Below are positions 23,651 to 52,256 of a stretch of DNA of 64,000 bases, in pieces (the first letter of the stretch is position 1; the number at the start of each line of letters is the position of its first letter). The notes beneath the pieces were generated by a model. The model saw nothing but the letters and a program-made list of their open reading frames with translations. It did not search any database and was not told the origin of the DNA. Origin of the DNA: Symsagittifera roscoffensis. Taxonomy: Eukaryota; Xenacoelomorpha; Acoela; Convolutidae. The position numbers and the translations under genes were made by a program. The stretch lies in the NCBI RefSeq assembly GCF_963678635.1, contig NC_087062.1:18215789-18279788 (forward strand), in the 5' to 3' direction.

Positions 23651-26059
23651 TTATGAAATAAAACATAAAACAATGAATGTTTTATGAAAAACCAGAATTA
23701 AATTTTTTGATTCATATGGATACATAAACTTTTATCTTTAAAACAAACAGGCATTGAATTTCAACCAATGCATTTTTAAGTAGCAGCGTTCTGACCATAC
23801 CAAAAAACGTTTCTGATAACTTCATGTTTAATCCCAAACCTTGAATAGAGTAGCAATTATGCAAATGCAGGCTGTCTGTGAAAATCTTTGCTTCGAAAAA
23901 ATTCTTTGTTACTGTGATTGAGAAAAATCAGAAATTCAAATTAAACAACTTTTAAAAACTCTTAGGGAGAAATGCGGGTCATACAGTTTCGGCAAAACAG
24001 CTTGTATATAGAAGAACGCTAATCATATAAATTCTATGTTTGGGGAAAAGCTAGTCATAGAACTTTTATGCAATGCTTTAAATGTATGAAAAATGTATGC
24101 CTCTTTTGTTCCGAAGCAGCTGATCAAGTTATATTTTGGCTCTGTCGAGCAAAGTGGGTGAAGTGGGTGGGTGCATGTAGCAGGTGTATAGATTGCGGTT
24201 TTAGAAACGCAATTAAGACGTGTTGATTATATATCTGAACTCCTTACGTTTACTTGATAGCCTATATGTTTTTGAGATAAGATAAAAGTTTATAGACAGA
24301 TGACCTGCTTAGGTCAATCAAACGGGCAATCTAGAACACGAAAGTTGTACTCAAAACAGGCTTTCTATGGAATAAAAAATAGGGCACAACTTAAAAATCT
24401 ATCCAAAAACGAAGACGAAATAGATTTACAAGTGCCGAAAAGCAAGGCTTGGTATAAGATTACAAAAATTAAGAAAACAGCTTTTTGAGGGTACTCAATT
24501 GGTTTTGCAAAACAATTGATGAGAAGTTTAATTGATAATTGTTAAATTTTCAATTGAAGAAAATTGTTTTTTTTTTCAAAAAAAAACTTTCTCCAATGTT
24601 TTTCTCTTGAAACTTTAGTTTTAGGTAAAATATGTTAAATGGCCTTTAAAATTTTTGAAACATTGACTATCAAATGAAAGTGTTTGTTACTGACAAAAAA
24701 AATTATCGTAATATTTCCATTGCCAAACGGTGTTCAAACGGTATGACTGAGTTTTTAGTGCATGATATTCAACTAGGTTTTCTGTGGTTTTGGTCGAAAC
24801 GTAGTACGCTTGAGTCGAAGGAGTCTGTTATATTTTTGGCTGGGTCAAATCAGCCAAAAATAGCACGCCCATGTCGATGAAACTCGAATATTTTTTTTAT
24901 TCGATTGACTCCGTCAAAATCAAGGCGAGTCAGTCAAAATCAGGGTCGAGTCAATCAAAACCTTAAAATTTTTGGGTCAAACCTTATATCTATGAATAAG
25001 TTTGCAAACGTTTAAGAGATATGTTGCTTTCTTCAGGTAAATTTATCGCAGTTACCCCACTCAGTAAAAGGTATGTTGAACTAAATTTTTCAAAGTTTTA
25101 GAAACTCTTTCAAAAAACAATTGTTAAACTTAACTTTTTTTTAAAACATCGCTCTTTTTGATTTCTACGCATAAATATTTTGATCCAATTTTCATATTTA
25201 ATCTTTTGTTTCTTTTCAATTTTGTTAATTTTTCATTGCATTTCTCACTTTTCAATCAAAAGTTTCAACGCCCTGAGAAAATATTTTCACCTGATTTTTG
25301 ATTAATGGTAGTAGTTTTCAGTAGTTGTTTTGTTCCAATCATTGAAAATGGGGAGAAACTTTATCTTCGAGCGTATTTTTTTTTCCACGCAAAATCAAGT
25401 ACCACAAATAATCATTGGAATGGGTCGAGTGATATATCTCGTTCAAACCCTTTCAACCGTTTCAACCGTAATGTAAACGGTTTTTTAAAAAATTTTCAAA
25501 AACTTGTTCAGTGTCGAGAAACACCGGTCAGTGTTGAGAAACACCGGGATTTTCAGTCGAAAGTCGAGCGATTAAAGCGACCGAGGTTCAAAATTTCAAA
25601 AGGTTTTAAGACTGTTGTGCAAAAAAATTGAAAAAAGATCCTTAGAATATTTTTTTTGAAACTTTTTTCTATTTTTTCGTTTGTTATTCTCTTTCGAAGA
25701 CACTTGTGCTAATTCGTTAAATTATTACGCATTCTGATCACATCACATCACGCGCAAAAAACAAAACAAGCGCGTTTTTTCGAAATTTTTTAAAATTAAT
25801 GTGGTTGAAACATTGTATGCTACTTTAACTGGCTAACCTTGTTTTTCTATGTTATTGCCCTTGCAAAATTAAATCTTAAAAAACCAATGCTAGTCAATTT
25901 TGTACGCATTTTAAGCAGCGTAAACGAAACTCGGAGGCAGTGTCAAACTTAAGCTCCAAAACTAATCGAGTGCAAATTTTTGTTCTTTGTTATTTCCAGC
26001 TTGATGCTGAACTGAAATATAATCTCTAGCTTGATTAATATCACAAATTGAACGTGAAA

Positions 26060-26125
26060 ATGTAGATAGAGTCTCGAACCTCTGACAGGGCGCACTCTGC
26101 GTATCAAACCACCCCAAAATCAGAT
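26060..26125 (-). repeat. tRNA-like SINE head
   Basis: The minus strand reads GGGGTGGTTTGATAC (26101-26115) and, about 20 bp further, a good Pol III B-box GGTTCGAGACTC (26069-26080). The anticodon arm is too short for a tRNA. Probably the head of a tRNA-derived SINE whose body would extend toward lower coordinates. Confidence 0.4.
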
Positions 26126-26773
26126 ACTCTTCTGCCCAAGATAGGATCTGCAGTAAAGACTCATCCTGAAACTCGTCACGCTTGTCAGACCGTTATTCAT
26201 TCGGGACACAGAAAACTCGATTTTGTAATGGCGACTCGAGTCATACTGGAATATCTCTTAACATGATACATCTCTCATCCCCATATGACGCTTATTTGTA
26301 GTACCTAGACTAGAGTTCAATGGTGAGTCAAATCCAAAATCCCTTCTCAATTTTTGTGATCAATCGGAAGACGACATATCATATTCTTGAATGTTCCCAC
26401 TGTCAAAGCCCTAAATGTTCCGTCTGTCATTTAGAGTATCTACCACTGTTCTTTATGACTGCCCTTTATAGTATAGTATCAGCTGTAGTTTTAGAAAAAG
26501 CATGCTTGATGTTTTAGAAAAATCACTCACTTTCTTCTTAAACCTTTCCCCCACAATAGTTGTCAAGAACAACGATATTTTTTCTCATCTAATACCAAGT
26601 TATTTTGAATTAATAAGACGCCTCTGTTACTTTTTAAGACCATTTTATCCACGGGGGAAAGAACCAACACAAGAGCTGTACAGCTCATCACGGCGAACCG
26701 CTGTTGTGCCCCTGTTTAAGAACTGCATGCATTTTTTTGGTTATATTTCTGGGCTGGGTAATGTTGTTTCACC

Positions 26774-26881
26774 CTCAAGCAACGAGCACGGATCATGGTG
26801 GGCCTCAAACGAACATCCGACTTTTCGATTGAGAGGCGGAGACGTAACCACTTCACCATCGCTCCCCCAAAATGTTAAATT
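26774..26881 (-). repeat. tRNA-derived SINE-like segment, second unit
   Basis: Duplicate of 21125-21232, with the same A- and B-box-like words on the minus strand. It differs by very few bases. Confidence 0.4.
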
Positions 26882-27452
26882 TTAAACAGTTTTTTTACCC
26901 TTTGAAAAATCCTTTGAAAAACTTTTAGCCACACACGGTACCCTTACAAGTCGCACATTGATTGGCAAGTTGGCAATTTTCAAATCCCCATAATTTTACA
27001 TAAAATAGATGTAGGTAATCTGTCTTTTTATTTTTGAGTGTAAGAAATCCAAATGCTTTAGATGTTAAAATTTTTGCAAGCTTACCACCCCCCCCCCACT
27101 AAATCCGCTGGTGAACCACGGATAATTCAAAAGTCGCAACAAAGAGATAACACTCGTAGAAAGCCAAGAAATATATGCCAGCCACCAAATAGACACTACC
27201 AGTGAATGAAGTAATCGATTCGAAAAATTACTCAGAGCAACAAATGGCGCCTAATCGATAACTATGGTCTACAAAAAATACATCAAAAGTATCAATTAAC
27301 GAATATCTTTTTACCAGTTGCTCAAGAACATAAATATTTCGAAATTTTTAGTTCCAATTTGATGTAAAAATGAAAATAATTGGAACCCAATTGTTCATAG
27401 CGGATATCCTAAACTAGTGCAAGTAGGATAAGGGATTCCGAGAAGCTAGCAG

Positions 27453-28244
27453 GATCCGTAATGTAAAAAGAGCCGCGTCCATTGCCAAATTGCTATGTTT
27501 GCTTAGCTTAGAATTAGCGTGATTCGGGACCCTTCGTCAGACTTGGTTTTTACTGGAACCCTTCTATCACACTTGTATCCCTAAATTGAATCAATTTTCC
27601 CGAATTTTCTCTGCTACTGCTTGTTCTTATACGTTCTGATGGGGTTTTTAGAGTGATTTTAAAGACTTTAGACAAGCTGAAAACTTTACGGCACTTAAAT
27701 TTTTTTACTCTCCTCAAAATTAGCGAATTCTGAAGCTAGAAATGCTTTGAAAAATGTCAAAAAGATCTGGCGATTCACTGTTTTTTTTGGGAATTCCTTA
27801 CATAAGACAAAATATACATTAGATATACTCTTGGGTAATTAAAATTAAATCCCCAGATAGAACCCTTATCAAAACAAAGTTCAGTGCTGATATTAAAAAT
27901 GTTCTCGGTTTCTTAAAATGGCCAGTTTCATGCCTTCTGTTTCTCAGAAACAAAACACAGCAAAAACTTAAATGAATTTATTTAAAACTATAGAAAATGC
28001 TCAATTCAATACATCTAACGTAAAAAAAACTCAAATCATTATTTAAGACCTTTGACTCCCTTTTTTCGTCGTTTTTGTTTAGCTCCTCAGAAGTTTCATT
28101 GAATTTAATTCGTAAAAGTTGTAAAAGTTTTTCTTTGATTGCCAGATCTAGTCAATTTTTTTTTTCAGATTTATTTTATTTCTGATAATTTCAAAAACTG
28201 TTTTGTGAATTATAACAACTACTTAATTTTTTTTGCTTTGCATG
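27453..28244. other. 792-bp segment present only in second unit
   Basis: Inserted between the words gctagcag and caaattatggg, which are adjacent in the first unit (near 21882). No terminal repeats, long frame or clear target duplication. Either an insertion in the second unit or a deletion in the first. Confidence 0.7.
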
Positions 28245-28630
28245 CAAATTATGGGCAATTCATTAAATAATAACCTCCGCCTCTGAAATACAAAGTGAGC
28301 TAAAAGAGAATCAATTACTCATTGTTTTTGCGGTTTCTTCCCAATATGGTCCATCCAGCAAACTAAACTTTCTCAAAAATAAAACTCGGTGAGGCGGCTT
28401 TTGAGCGGGATTTCGACTAGGATTATGCATAATGAGCAATGGCTTATCTTTTTTGAATCTTGATATATCTTTATATTTCGTGGTAGGAACCAAAACTAGT
28501 TGATTTTACGCATTCCGGGGATGTCAAAAATCAATAAATTTTTGCTCTGGTACTTTTACTAAGCATCATAAAGAAAGCTGAAAAAAAACTGGAACTTGTA
28601 GGAATTTACTCCAGTAACTTGCACAAAATG

Positions 28631-29164
28631 AACAAGACTGCTCGTATCAGGGCGAAGCCCTGAATGTTCCGACTGCCTTTTAAGGTTTTTATGGAGCAGT
28701 AATAACATTAAAAAATTAAATGTAAAAAAATTTAAAAAGATTTTTTTTTTTAATTTGAAATTTTTTATGAAAATCATCCCCCCACACGCAATTTAAAGTA
28801 CAAAAAGTTTCATTTAGCTCCCTGTAACCAATCAATTATGGCAAATAAGCTTCTTTTAACCAATTTGGAACGGTTTTAAGACGGATTAACTCTCCGCTTA
28901 CGCGTTAATAGCGCGAAATATATCGCGCGTTAATTGTCCCAAATTGGCCAAAATGGCAATCTTTAAACCCCCATAACTTTACAAAAAATGATCACAGGTG
29001 AAATATCTTTTCAAATTTGAGCTCAGGACACCAAAACTTTTTGAATTATACAAAAAAAAATTCCGTCAAAAATGGCTAGTTAAAAATTCAAAATTTGTCT
29101 GAAGAAAAAAAAACCCACCCGAGCACAAATATTCCGTTACTTTCGTATCGAACGTCGGAACAAC
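28631..29164 (+). repeat. Dispersed hairpin repeat, instance 3
   Basis: Duplicate of instance 1 within the second 5.65-kb unit. Its hairpin core at 28648-28662 is perfect where instance 1 has a mismatch. Confidence 0.75.
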
Positions 29165-29699
29165 AAGACTGCTCGTATCAGGGCGAAGCCCTGAATGTTC
29201 CGACTGCCTTTTAAGGTTCATGGAGCAGTAATAACATAAAAAATTTCAATGAAAAAAAACATAATGAAATCTTTTTTGTCTTCTAAAACTTGAAATTTTT
29301 TTATGAAAATCATCCCCCCACACGCCACATAAAGTACAAAAGGACAGATTTTGCTCCTTGTAACAAACCATTTATGGCAAATAAGCTTCTTTTAACCAAT
29401 TTGAAACGATTTCTAAGACGGATTAACTCTCCGCTTACGCGTTAATAGCGCAAATTATATCGCGCGTTAATTGTCCCAAATTGGTCAAAATGGCAATCTT
29501 TAAACCCCCGTAACTTTACGAAAAATGATCACAGGTGAAATATATTTTCAATTTTGAGCTCAAGACAACAATACCTTTCGAATGATATAAAAAAAATCCG
29601 TCAAAAATGGCTAGTTAAAAAGTCGACATTTGTCTGAAGAAAAAAAAACCCACCCCGAGCACAAATATTCCGTTACTTTCGTATCAAAAGTCGGAACAA
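29164..29699 (+). repeat. Dispersed hairpin repeat, instance 4
   Basis: Duplicate of instance 2 within the second unit, with hairpin core at 29179-29193. Confidence 0.75.
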
Positions 29700-29761
29700 G
29701 TAGCCAAATACAAAAACGCAAGAAAATGCGACGAAAAAAAAATCACATTGATTATGACATC

Positions 29762-30005
29762 CAGGGATTTAGGTGGGGGAGCGTCTACCTCCCCCTCAGG
29801 AATTCGACCCCTCAGGGAATCGGCCCCCCCTTTGTACTATTTTTAGATGCCAATTTTGGCTGATGGACCCACAAATTTTCTAACGGCGCCTTAGGGGCCA
29901 ATTTATACTAATTTTGAGTGGTGAGCGCGCGCCAAAAAAACGAGATTTTTATGAAACTTTTTGGTCCTAAAAACACCTTCTTTGGCCTGTTTTTGAATGT
30001 TTTAA
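29762..30005 (+). mobile_element. Decayed hAT-type miniature element, second unit
   Basis: Copy of 23402-23650 in the second tandem unit, same truncation. Confidence 0.65.
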
Positions 30006-30618
30006 TTTTTATGAAATAAAACATAAAACAATGAATGTTTTATGAAAAACCAGAATTGAATTTTTTGATTCATATGGATACATAAACTTTTATCTTTAAA
30101 ACAAACAGGCATTGAATTTCAACCAATGCATTTTTAAGTAGCAGCATTCTGACCATACCAAAAAATGTTTCTGATAACTTCATGTTTAATCCCAAACCTT
30201 GAATAGAGTAGCAATTATGCAAATGCAGGCTGTCTGTGAAAATCTTTGCTTCGAAAAAATTCTTTTTTACTGTGATTGAGAAAAATCAGAAATTCAAATT
30301 AAACAACTTTTAAAAACTCTTAGGGAGAAATGCGGGTCATACAGTTTCGGCAAAACAGCTTGTATATAGAAGAACGCTAATCATATAAATTCTATGTTTG
30401 GGGAAAAGCTAGTCATAGAACTTTTATGCAATGCTTTAAATGTATGAAAAATGTACGCCTCTTTTGTTCCGAAGCAGCTGATCAAGTTATATTTTGGCTC
30501 TGTCGAGCAAAGTGGGTGAAGTGGGTGGGTGCATGTAGCAGGTGTATAGATTGCGGTTTTAGAAACGCAATTAAGACGTGTTGATTATATATCTGAACTC
30601 CTTACGTTTACTTGATAG

Positions 30619-31058
30619 CAGGGGCGGATTTAGGGGGGAAGGGGCGGGGGGGGGCGGACGCCCCCCCCCCCCCCCCCTCAGGGATTTGACCCCCTGCCGA
30701 CTCAAAGGGTCCCCCCTTTGATACTTTTTCAGAAATCCATTTTTGGCCGACCGACCCTAAAATTTTTCTAAAGGCGCCAATAAATGCTATTTTTGGGGGG
30801 AGCGCGCGCCAAAAAAACGCATTTTTTTTTGTCAAAATTTTTCAAAAAGTGCCCAAAAACGGCTTTTTTGACTGTTTTTTCAAAAATTTGCCTGCGGCGC
30901 AGAAAATTTTGCCTAAATAAGGGCAAAACAGTGCTTTAGGAGAGCGCGAAAAATAAAAATCAATTTGGTCGACCTAAAAAAAAAAAAAACGTCGTCAAAA
31001 TTTTGGAAAATTTTTGAAAATCCGCCCCCCCCTCGAGAAAATCCTAGATCCGCCCCTG
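30619..31058 (+). mobile_element. hAT-type MITE with intact TIRs
   Basis: A 440-bp element starting CAGGGGCGGATTTAGG and ending with the inverted CCTAGATCCGCCCCTG, flanked on both sides by the 8-bp direct repeat cttgatag (30611-30618 and 31059-31066). The first tandem unit has a single cttgatag at the matching place (near 24253), so empty and filled sites are both visible. Eight-bp target duplications and CAGGGG-type ends are hallmarks of hAT elements. There is no transposase, so it is non-autonomous. It contains long G and C runs. Confidence 0.92.
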
Positions 31059-32984
31059 CTTGATAGCCTATATGTTTTTGAGATAAGATACAAGTTTATA
31101 GACAGATGACCTGCTTAGGTCAATCAAACGGGCAATCTAGAACACGAAAGTTGTACTCAAAACAGGCTTTCTATGGAATAAAAAATAGGGCACAACTTAA
31201 AAATCTATCCAAAAACGAAGCCGAAATAGATTTACAAGTGCCGAAAAGCAAGGCTTGGTATAAGATTACAAAAATTAAGAAAACAGCTTTTTGAGGGTAC
31301 TCAATTGGTTTTGCAAAACAATTGATGAGAAGTTTAATTGATAATTGTTAAATTTTCAATTGAAGAAAATTGTTTTTTTTTTCAAAAAAAAACTTTCTCC
31401 AATGTTTTTCTCTTGAAACTTTAGTTTTAGTTAAAATATGTTAAATGGCCTTTAAAATTTTTGAAACATTGACTATCAAATGAAAGTGTTTGTTACTGAC
31501 AAAAAAAATTATTATAGAAAAAACACTACGCATTCGTTTTCTGTATTTCAAAAACGTAATCGTAATATTTCCATTGCCGAACGGTGTTCAAACGGTATGA
31601 CTGAGTTTTTAGTGCATGATATGGTTTTCTGTGGTTTTGGTCGAAACGTAGTACGCTTGAGTCGATGGAGTCTGTTATATTTTTGGCTGGGTCAAATCAG
31701 CCAAAAATAGCACGCCCATGTCGATGAAACTCGAATATTTTTTTTATTCCATTGACTCCGTCAAAATCAAGGCGAGTCAGTCAAAATCAGGGTCGAGTCA
31801 ATCAAAATCTTAAAATTTTTGGGTCAAACCTTATATCTATGAATAAGTTTGCAAACGTTTAAGAGATATGTTGCTTTCTTCAGGTAAATTTATCGCAGTT
31901 ACTCCACTCAGTAAAAGGTATGTTGAACTAAATTTTTCAAAGTTTTAGAAACTCTTTCAAAAAACAATTGTTAAACTTAACTTTTTTTTAAAATATCGCT
32001 CTTTTTGATTTCTACGCATAAATATTTTGATCCAATTTTCATATTTAATCTTTTGTTTCTTTTCAATTTTGTTAATTTTTCATTGCATTTCTCACTTTTC
32101 AATCAAAAGTTTCAACGCCCTGAGAAAATATTTTCACCTGATTTTTGATTAATGGTAGTAGTTTTCAGTTGTTGTTTTGTTCCAATCATTGAAAATGGGG
32201 AGAAACTTTATCTTCGAGCGTATTTTATTTTGTCCACGCAAAATCAAGTACCACAAATAATCATTGGAATGGGTCGAGTGATATATCTCGTTCAAACCCT
32301 TTCAACCGTTTCAACCGTAATGTAAACGGTTTTTTAAAAAATTTTCAAAAACTTGTTCAGTGTCGAGAAACACCGATCAGTGTCGAGAAACACCGGGAGT
32401 TTCAGTCGAAATTCGAGCGATTAAAACGACCGAGGTTCAAAATTTCAAAAGGTTTTAAGACTGTTGTGCAAAAAAATTGAAAAAAGATCCTTAGAATATT
32501 TTTTTGAAACTTTTTTCTATTTTTTCGTTTGTTATTCTCTTTCGAAGACACTTGTGCTAATTCGTTAAATTATTACGCATTCTGATCACATCACATCACG
32601 CGCAAAAAACGAAACAAGCGCTTTTTTTCGAAATTTTTTAAAATTAATGTGGTTGAAACATTGTATGCTACTTTAACTGGCTAACCTTGTTTTTCTATGT
32701 TATTGCTCTTACAAAATTAAATCTTAAAAAACCAACGCTAGTCAATTTTGTACGCATTGTAAGCAGCGTAAGCGAAACTCGGATGCAGTGTCAAACTTTA
32801 GCTCCAAAACATATCGAGTGCAAATTTTTGTTCCTAGTAATTTCCAGCTTGATGCTGAACTGAAATATAATCTCTAGCTTGATTAATATCACAAATTGAA
32901 CGAGAAAAAATTGTGATGTTTTCTTTGCAAGCAAGCAAAAATGAGTTGGTTCTAAAAGGTGACAACCCTTTATGTAGTTAGAGT

Positions 32985-33050
32985 CTCGAACCTCTGACAG
33001 GGCGCACTCTGCGTATCAAACCACCCCAAAATCAGATACTGTTCTGCCCA
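32985..33050 (-). repeat. tRNA-like SINE head, second unit
   Basis: Duplicate of 26060-26125, with the same B-box-like word on the minus strand. The sequence just beyond the B box differs from the first unit by an extra ~65 bp. Confidence 0.4.
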
Positions 33051-33098
33051 AGATAGGATCTGCATTAAAGACTCATCATGAAATTCCTCACGCTTGTC

Positions 33099-34002
33099 AA
33101 AAACTTTAATCTTGACAATTCTTGGTTTACTTAGTTTTATGAGATCTTTTATGGATTTCTTTAGCAGGCCTTCTGCACTATTCCATAAGATAATAAAGAC
33201 TAAAATTTTGGATTTTATTTTCTATATTTTCTTTGGTGGACTTGAATAGTAAACGTTTGGTGTACTCAAAACAATTGAGTTTAGTTTTCACATTATATAT
33301 TTTGATGAAAACACATTGATAGGAAACTCCTCTTCCGTGTCATTTGTTTAAAGTGTGCTATGCAATTTTGAAAGAATAGGATTAACTTTTTTGCGGGCGT
33401 CAGATTGATCTGATCGCATCAATCGGAGATTTAGGGCTAATTGAGGGAATAAATTGGAATACTGGCTGGGAGCAGGGCTCAAATCCCCAATATATTTGTA
33501 GTGTTGACTCCGCCACAGTCAAGAGGCATCAACTCTAAAGCCGATGAAATAAATTCTGCCCCAAAATCTAATCCCTCTTCCCGCGCCCTTTAAATTCTAC
33601 AATTCTAATATCCCCCTCTATCGAGCTGTGTCAGGTAAATAAAAACGGAATTGGAAAATAGCAGGAAAAGTATTGGAAATACGGCAACAGGAACAGGGCT
33701 GAAGGATGATGATAGGTGAAAAGGGCGAGAGATGGAGAGCTCTGATTGGATGATTGTAGAACAGGGGATTTTGAGAAGGAAAAAGAGCAAAAAAGAGGTA
33801 AAATCCGGCGGGAGCTTCTACTTTCCACTTTCATTCTCGATTTTGTCCCAATTGGGTCGTACAAAGTTCGATTCACTCGCAGACCCAAGAGATCGCCTTA
33901 ATACTTTGTTCAGCGCCGGTGAGCCAAACTCGCCCCTTATTACCCGCGTATTGATATTGGAGCTGCACACACAAAGCGAAGCAGAATAAGTTAAAATCCC
34001 CA
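33099..34002 (+). promoter_or_regulatory. Presumed promoter and 5' leader of COE
   Basis: About 900 bp of non-duplicated sequence between the tandem array and the COE start codon. 33395-33470 has several TAAT and GATC words, and the last 300 bp are purine-rich and less AT-rich. No TATA box or initiator is certain. An 85-codon upstream ORF (33732-33989) ends 13 bp before the COE ATG. It might lower translation if it is in the mRNA. Confidence 0.4.
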
Positions 34003-49145
<15,143 letters not shown>

Positions 49146-49784
49146 ACTTCATTTGAGTTTTGAAACAGTCTTTACAATAATCCACTTAATTTGTTCATCT
49201 TTTATGTTCATCCTTTCCACGAAATTCAAGAGGGTTTTTGAATTTTGTCGCTTAGATAGATTTGATATATTTGTTAGATGCCTACCCATTTTGAATTCTT
49301 TTCAATTTTTAATGTTTGTATATTATTAACATATCTCTAAAACTGAATTTACAAATTTTTATGTTGAACAGTTTTACTCACAATTTTATGGATAATTTCA
49401 AATTACATATGAATCAAATGAGCCTGAGTTGGATCAGATACACGCTAGGTGTGTTTCAATTTTTTGTCAAACCATTTTCTTAAGTTGATCAGATCAATAT
49501 TTCGAGCCTCCACCTTCGGTGCTGTACGCTACATGTGTAGAAAAAGTGCCAAATATCCTCGTCTTTTGGACCAACTTTTGACAAAAAAAGTTTATATCGT
49601 CATCTCATCAATCTGGCGCCATAGGTCCCTTTAAGCAACTTTACAGGTCAAATTGAAGGTGACAATTATAATATTTTAGACCAAGGCGAAATGGCAGTTC
49701 GCAAACAAACACCAGCGAGAAAACGGCAAAAAGTAACCCTAAAAAGCTTCAAAAAAGCGAAAACAGGAAAAAAGACTAGCCACT

Positions 49785-49790
49785 AATAAA
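49785..49790 (+). terminator. Candidate polyadenylation signal
   Basis: AATAAA about 640 bp after the COE stop codon. The 3' UTR is AT-rich and offers other A-rich candidates (for example near 50190). A duplicate exists in the second exon block (near 52900). Confidence 0.3.
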
Positions 49791-50407
49791 GCAGATACAA
49801 TAGATGCTATTTAATTGACAGTGCTATCAAATTGCCACCGGCTCAGCAGTTTTATTTTTGAGTTCGGTTAGAAAAACGAGAATGCGTAAAACGACCCGGA
49901 GCTCGCAAGTCGGTTTGTGTAAAAACATTTCAGTTAGAACCTAAAACATGCAAAAAAATTTTGGCAACACAAACTCCGTTTATTCTTTCTCATATCCAAC
50001 AGATGAAAATTCTAAGAAAACCGAGATCCAAAAGTTCTTAAATATGCTCAAAAATTTGCTTAAAATCTTGCAACCAACTATAAACCTGCATATCAAACAA
50101 AAAAAATGGATATAAACATCAACAGAAAAAATCAAAAACATCAAATTTAACATCAAAAGTTGCTATAAATTAAGATAACAATGAAAAAAAAATAAATGAA
50201 TAAGAAAACAAAAACACAAAAAAAAATGTTAAAGCTTCCAACAATTTCTTCAAAACATTAGCAGAAAATCTAGAAAAACCCAATTACATCAAACTTTAAG
50301 AAAGTTGATACGCAACGTTAAGCGAACTGAATGCCAAAAACAGATAACAATGAAAAAGATAAAAATATCCGCAAAGGCAACAAAAAACACGTAGACAAAG
50401 ATATTAG

Positions 50408-50764
<357 letters not shown>

Positions 50765-50913
50765 TGAAAAATTTCTCCGAATCAGATTAACGTTCTCTAT
50801 CCATTGGATCAAATAATCGCTGAATAATCAAAACTACTACTGATTTTGCAGATTTATGCTAGTTTCAGGAGCACTCAATACTGAAACACTCAGTCTATTT
50901 CATTTCTTTGCAG

Positions 50914-51156
50914 CGTTGAGTGAGCCGACGATAGATTTCGGGTTCCAGCGTCTGTCACGCCTCATTCCTCGTCACCCGGGAGACCCCGAGAAGATCCCAA
51001 AAGAAGTAATTCTGAAGCGCGCGGCTGACTTGGCAGAGGCACTGTACTCCATGACTCGCAATCAGAATCCTCTGGCCGCCCTACCCCCCACACATCACAC
51101 CAACATGGTCAGCTACTTCGAAGACACAGTCAATGATCACACGCAGTACTCGTTAG
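50914..51156 (+). pseudogene. Duplicate COE exon 7
   Basis: Intact HLH exon, same acceptor phase and donor as 47807-48049. Only difference: GTG to GTA, synonymous. It could still be spliced to exon 6 of the first unit because all these introns are phase 1. Confidence 0.85.
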
Positions 51157-51482
51157 GTGAGTTACTCAACAATTAAGCATTCAAACTGGTTCCGGTTCCA
51201 ATCAAATTATTTTCTGCATAAAAAAGCCGCGCAATTTTTCACGAAATAACCATTTGAAATTATTGTGATTTGGTGCCGATTTCGAGAAAACCGGAAAAAC
51301 GCTAGGAGTAATTTTTAAGCCGAGAAAAAAGTTTGAAAAGAAACGTTCACTGTGCGTGAAAACCAGCACTTAATGAAATAATAAACTAAAAATAGATTTT
51401 CTTATTTAGCTGAAACCTGGGCTAAACATTTTTATCCTAGCTAATTCTTGTCAATTTAAACTTGGACGTTGCATTGAATCAG

Positions 51483-51692
51483 GTGGCTTTTATGCAGGCT
51501 TCGGCAAGAACACGAACCTCCTGTCACCCCGTGGATATGGGCCAGGAGCGATGGGTGTGAACGGATCTACCCCTGGCAACGCCTATTCCACCATGAACAA
51601 TGCAGCCGCCGCCACTCTGGGCATGAACAGTTATCACAATGGGGCAGCCATGAATCCACAGGCTGCATTCCTCAACCCTGCCGCCCACTCAT
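51483..51692 (+). pseudogene. Duplicate COE exon 8
   Basis: Intact, with both tandem acceptors (exon from 51483 or 51498). Two synonymous differences from the first copy (ACC/ACG, TCC/TCT). Confidence 0.85.
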
Positions 51693-52086
51693 GTAAGTTA
51701 GAATCGAATAGGAAAACATTCATTTTCTCGACTCCTTTTGCAAACAAACGAGTTTCTGGATTCGTCAGATGATGAAAGCAAAACCAAAAATTGTCAAAAC
51801 TAAAAAATGGGCATGACCTCGACTGAACAACCAAGTCAAGGCCTCTAGAGGCTTTTCCGACTCGATTAAAATCTCATTACAAAACCGAGTCAAGTCCATT
51901 TGTGCTGGTTCGATGCAGTTAAAGCGACCCGTGTAAATTTAGATTCTATTCTTTTTGAGTTTTGCAGAAAGGCATAATCTTTTTTTTTCTGCTTCATCAA
52001 TAGCAGAAGACGTCTTAGTTTAAATACCTTTAATATTTTGTCGATTAGTTGATTTTGATCACTAAAGTTATAAGTGATTGTTTCAG

Positions 52087-52256
52087 TTGGGATGACCGGC
52101 TCCCCTCCCGCCCTGCAGTCTCATCACATGGCAGGGGGACACCACACTCCAGGCATATTCTCATTTTCACCCGCAAACATGATCAACGCCGTCAAACAAA
52201 AGTCCGCATTCGCCCCTTCGCGACAAAACTCCTCGCCTGTTTTACAGGCCTCCTGA
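52087..52256 (+). pseudogene. Duplicate COE exon 9
   Basis: Identical to 48976-49145 at every base, including the stop at 52254-52256. The reading frame and splice acceptor are intact. Confidence 0.85.

Larger units (their letters stand above)
20539..26188 (+). repeat. 5.65-kb tandem duplication, first unit
   Basis: Starts at accgttattcattcggg, which recurs at 26189. The unit holds two tRNA-like segments, a poly-C tract near 21437, two tandem copies of a ~0.53-kb dispersed repeat, and a decayed hAT-type miniature element. Relative to the second unit it has about 80 bp more near 21500. Confidence 0.88.
26189..33098 (+). repeat. 5.65-kb tandem duplication, second unit (expanded)
   Basis: Same sequence as 20539-26188 at high identity, lengthened by a 792-bp segment (27453-28244), a 440-bp hAT-type element (30619-31058), about 50 bp near 31515 and about 65 bp near 32905, and lacking about 80 bp near 27144. 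It ends about 900 bp before the COE start codon. Confidence 0.88.
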
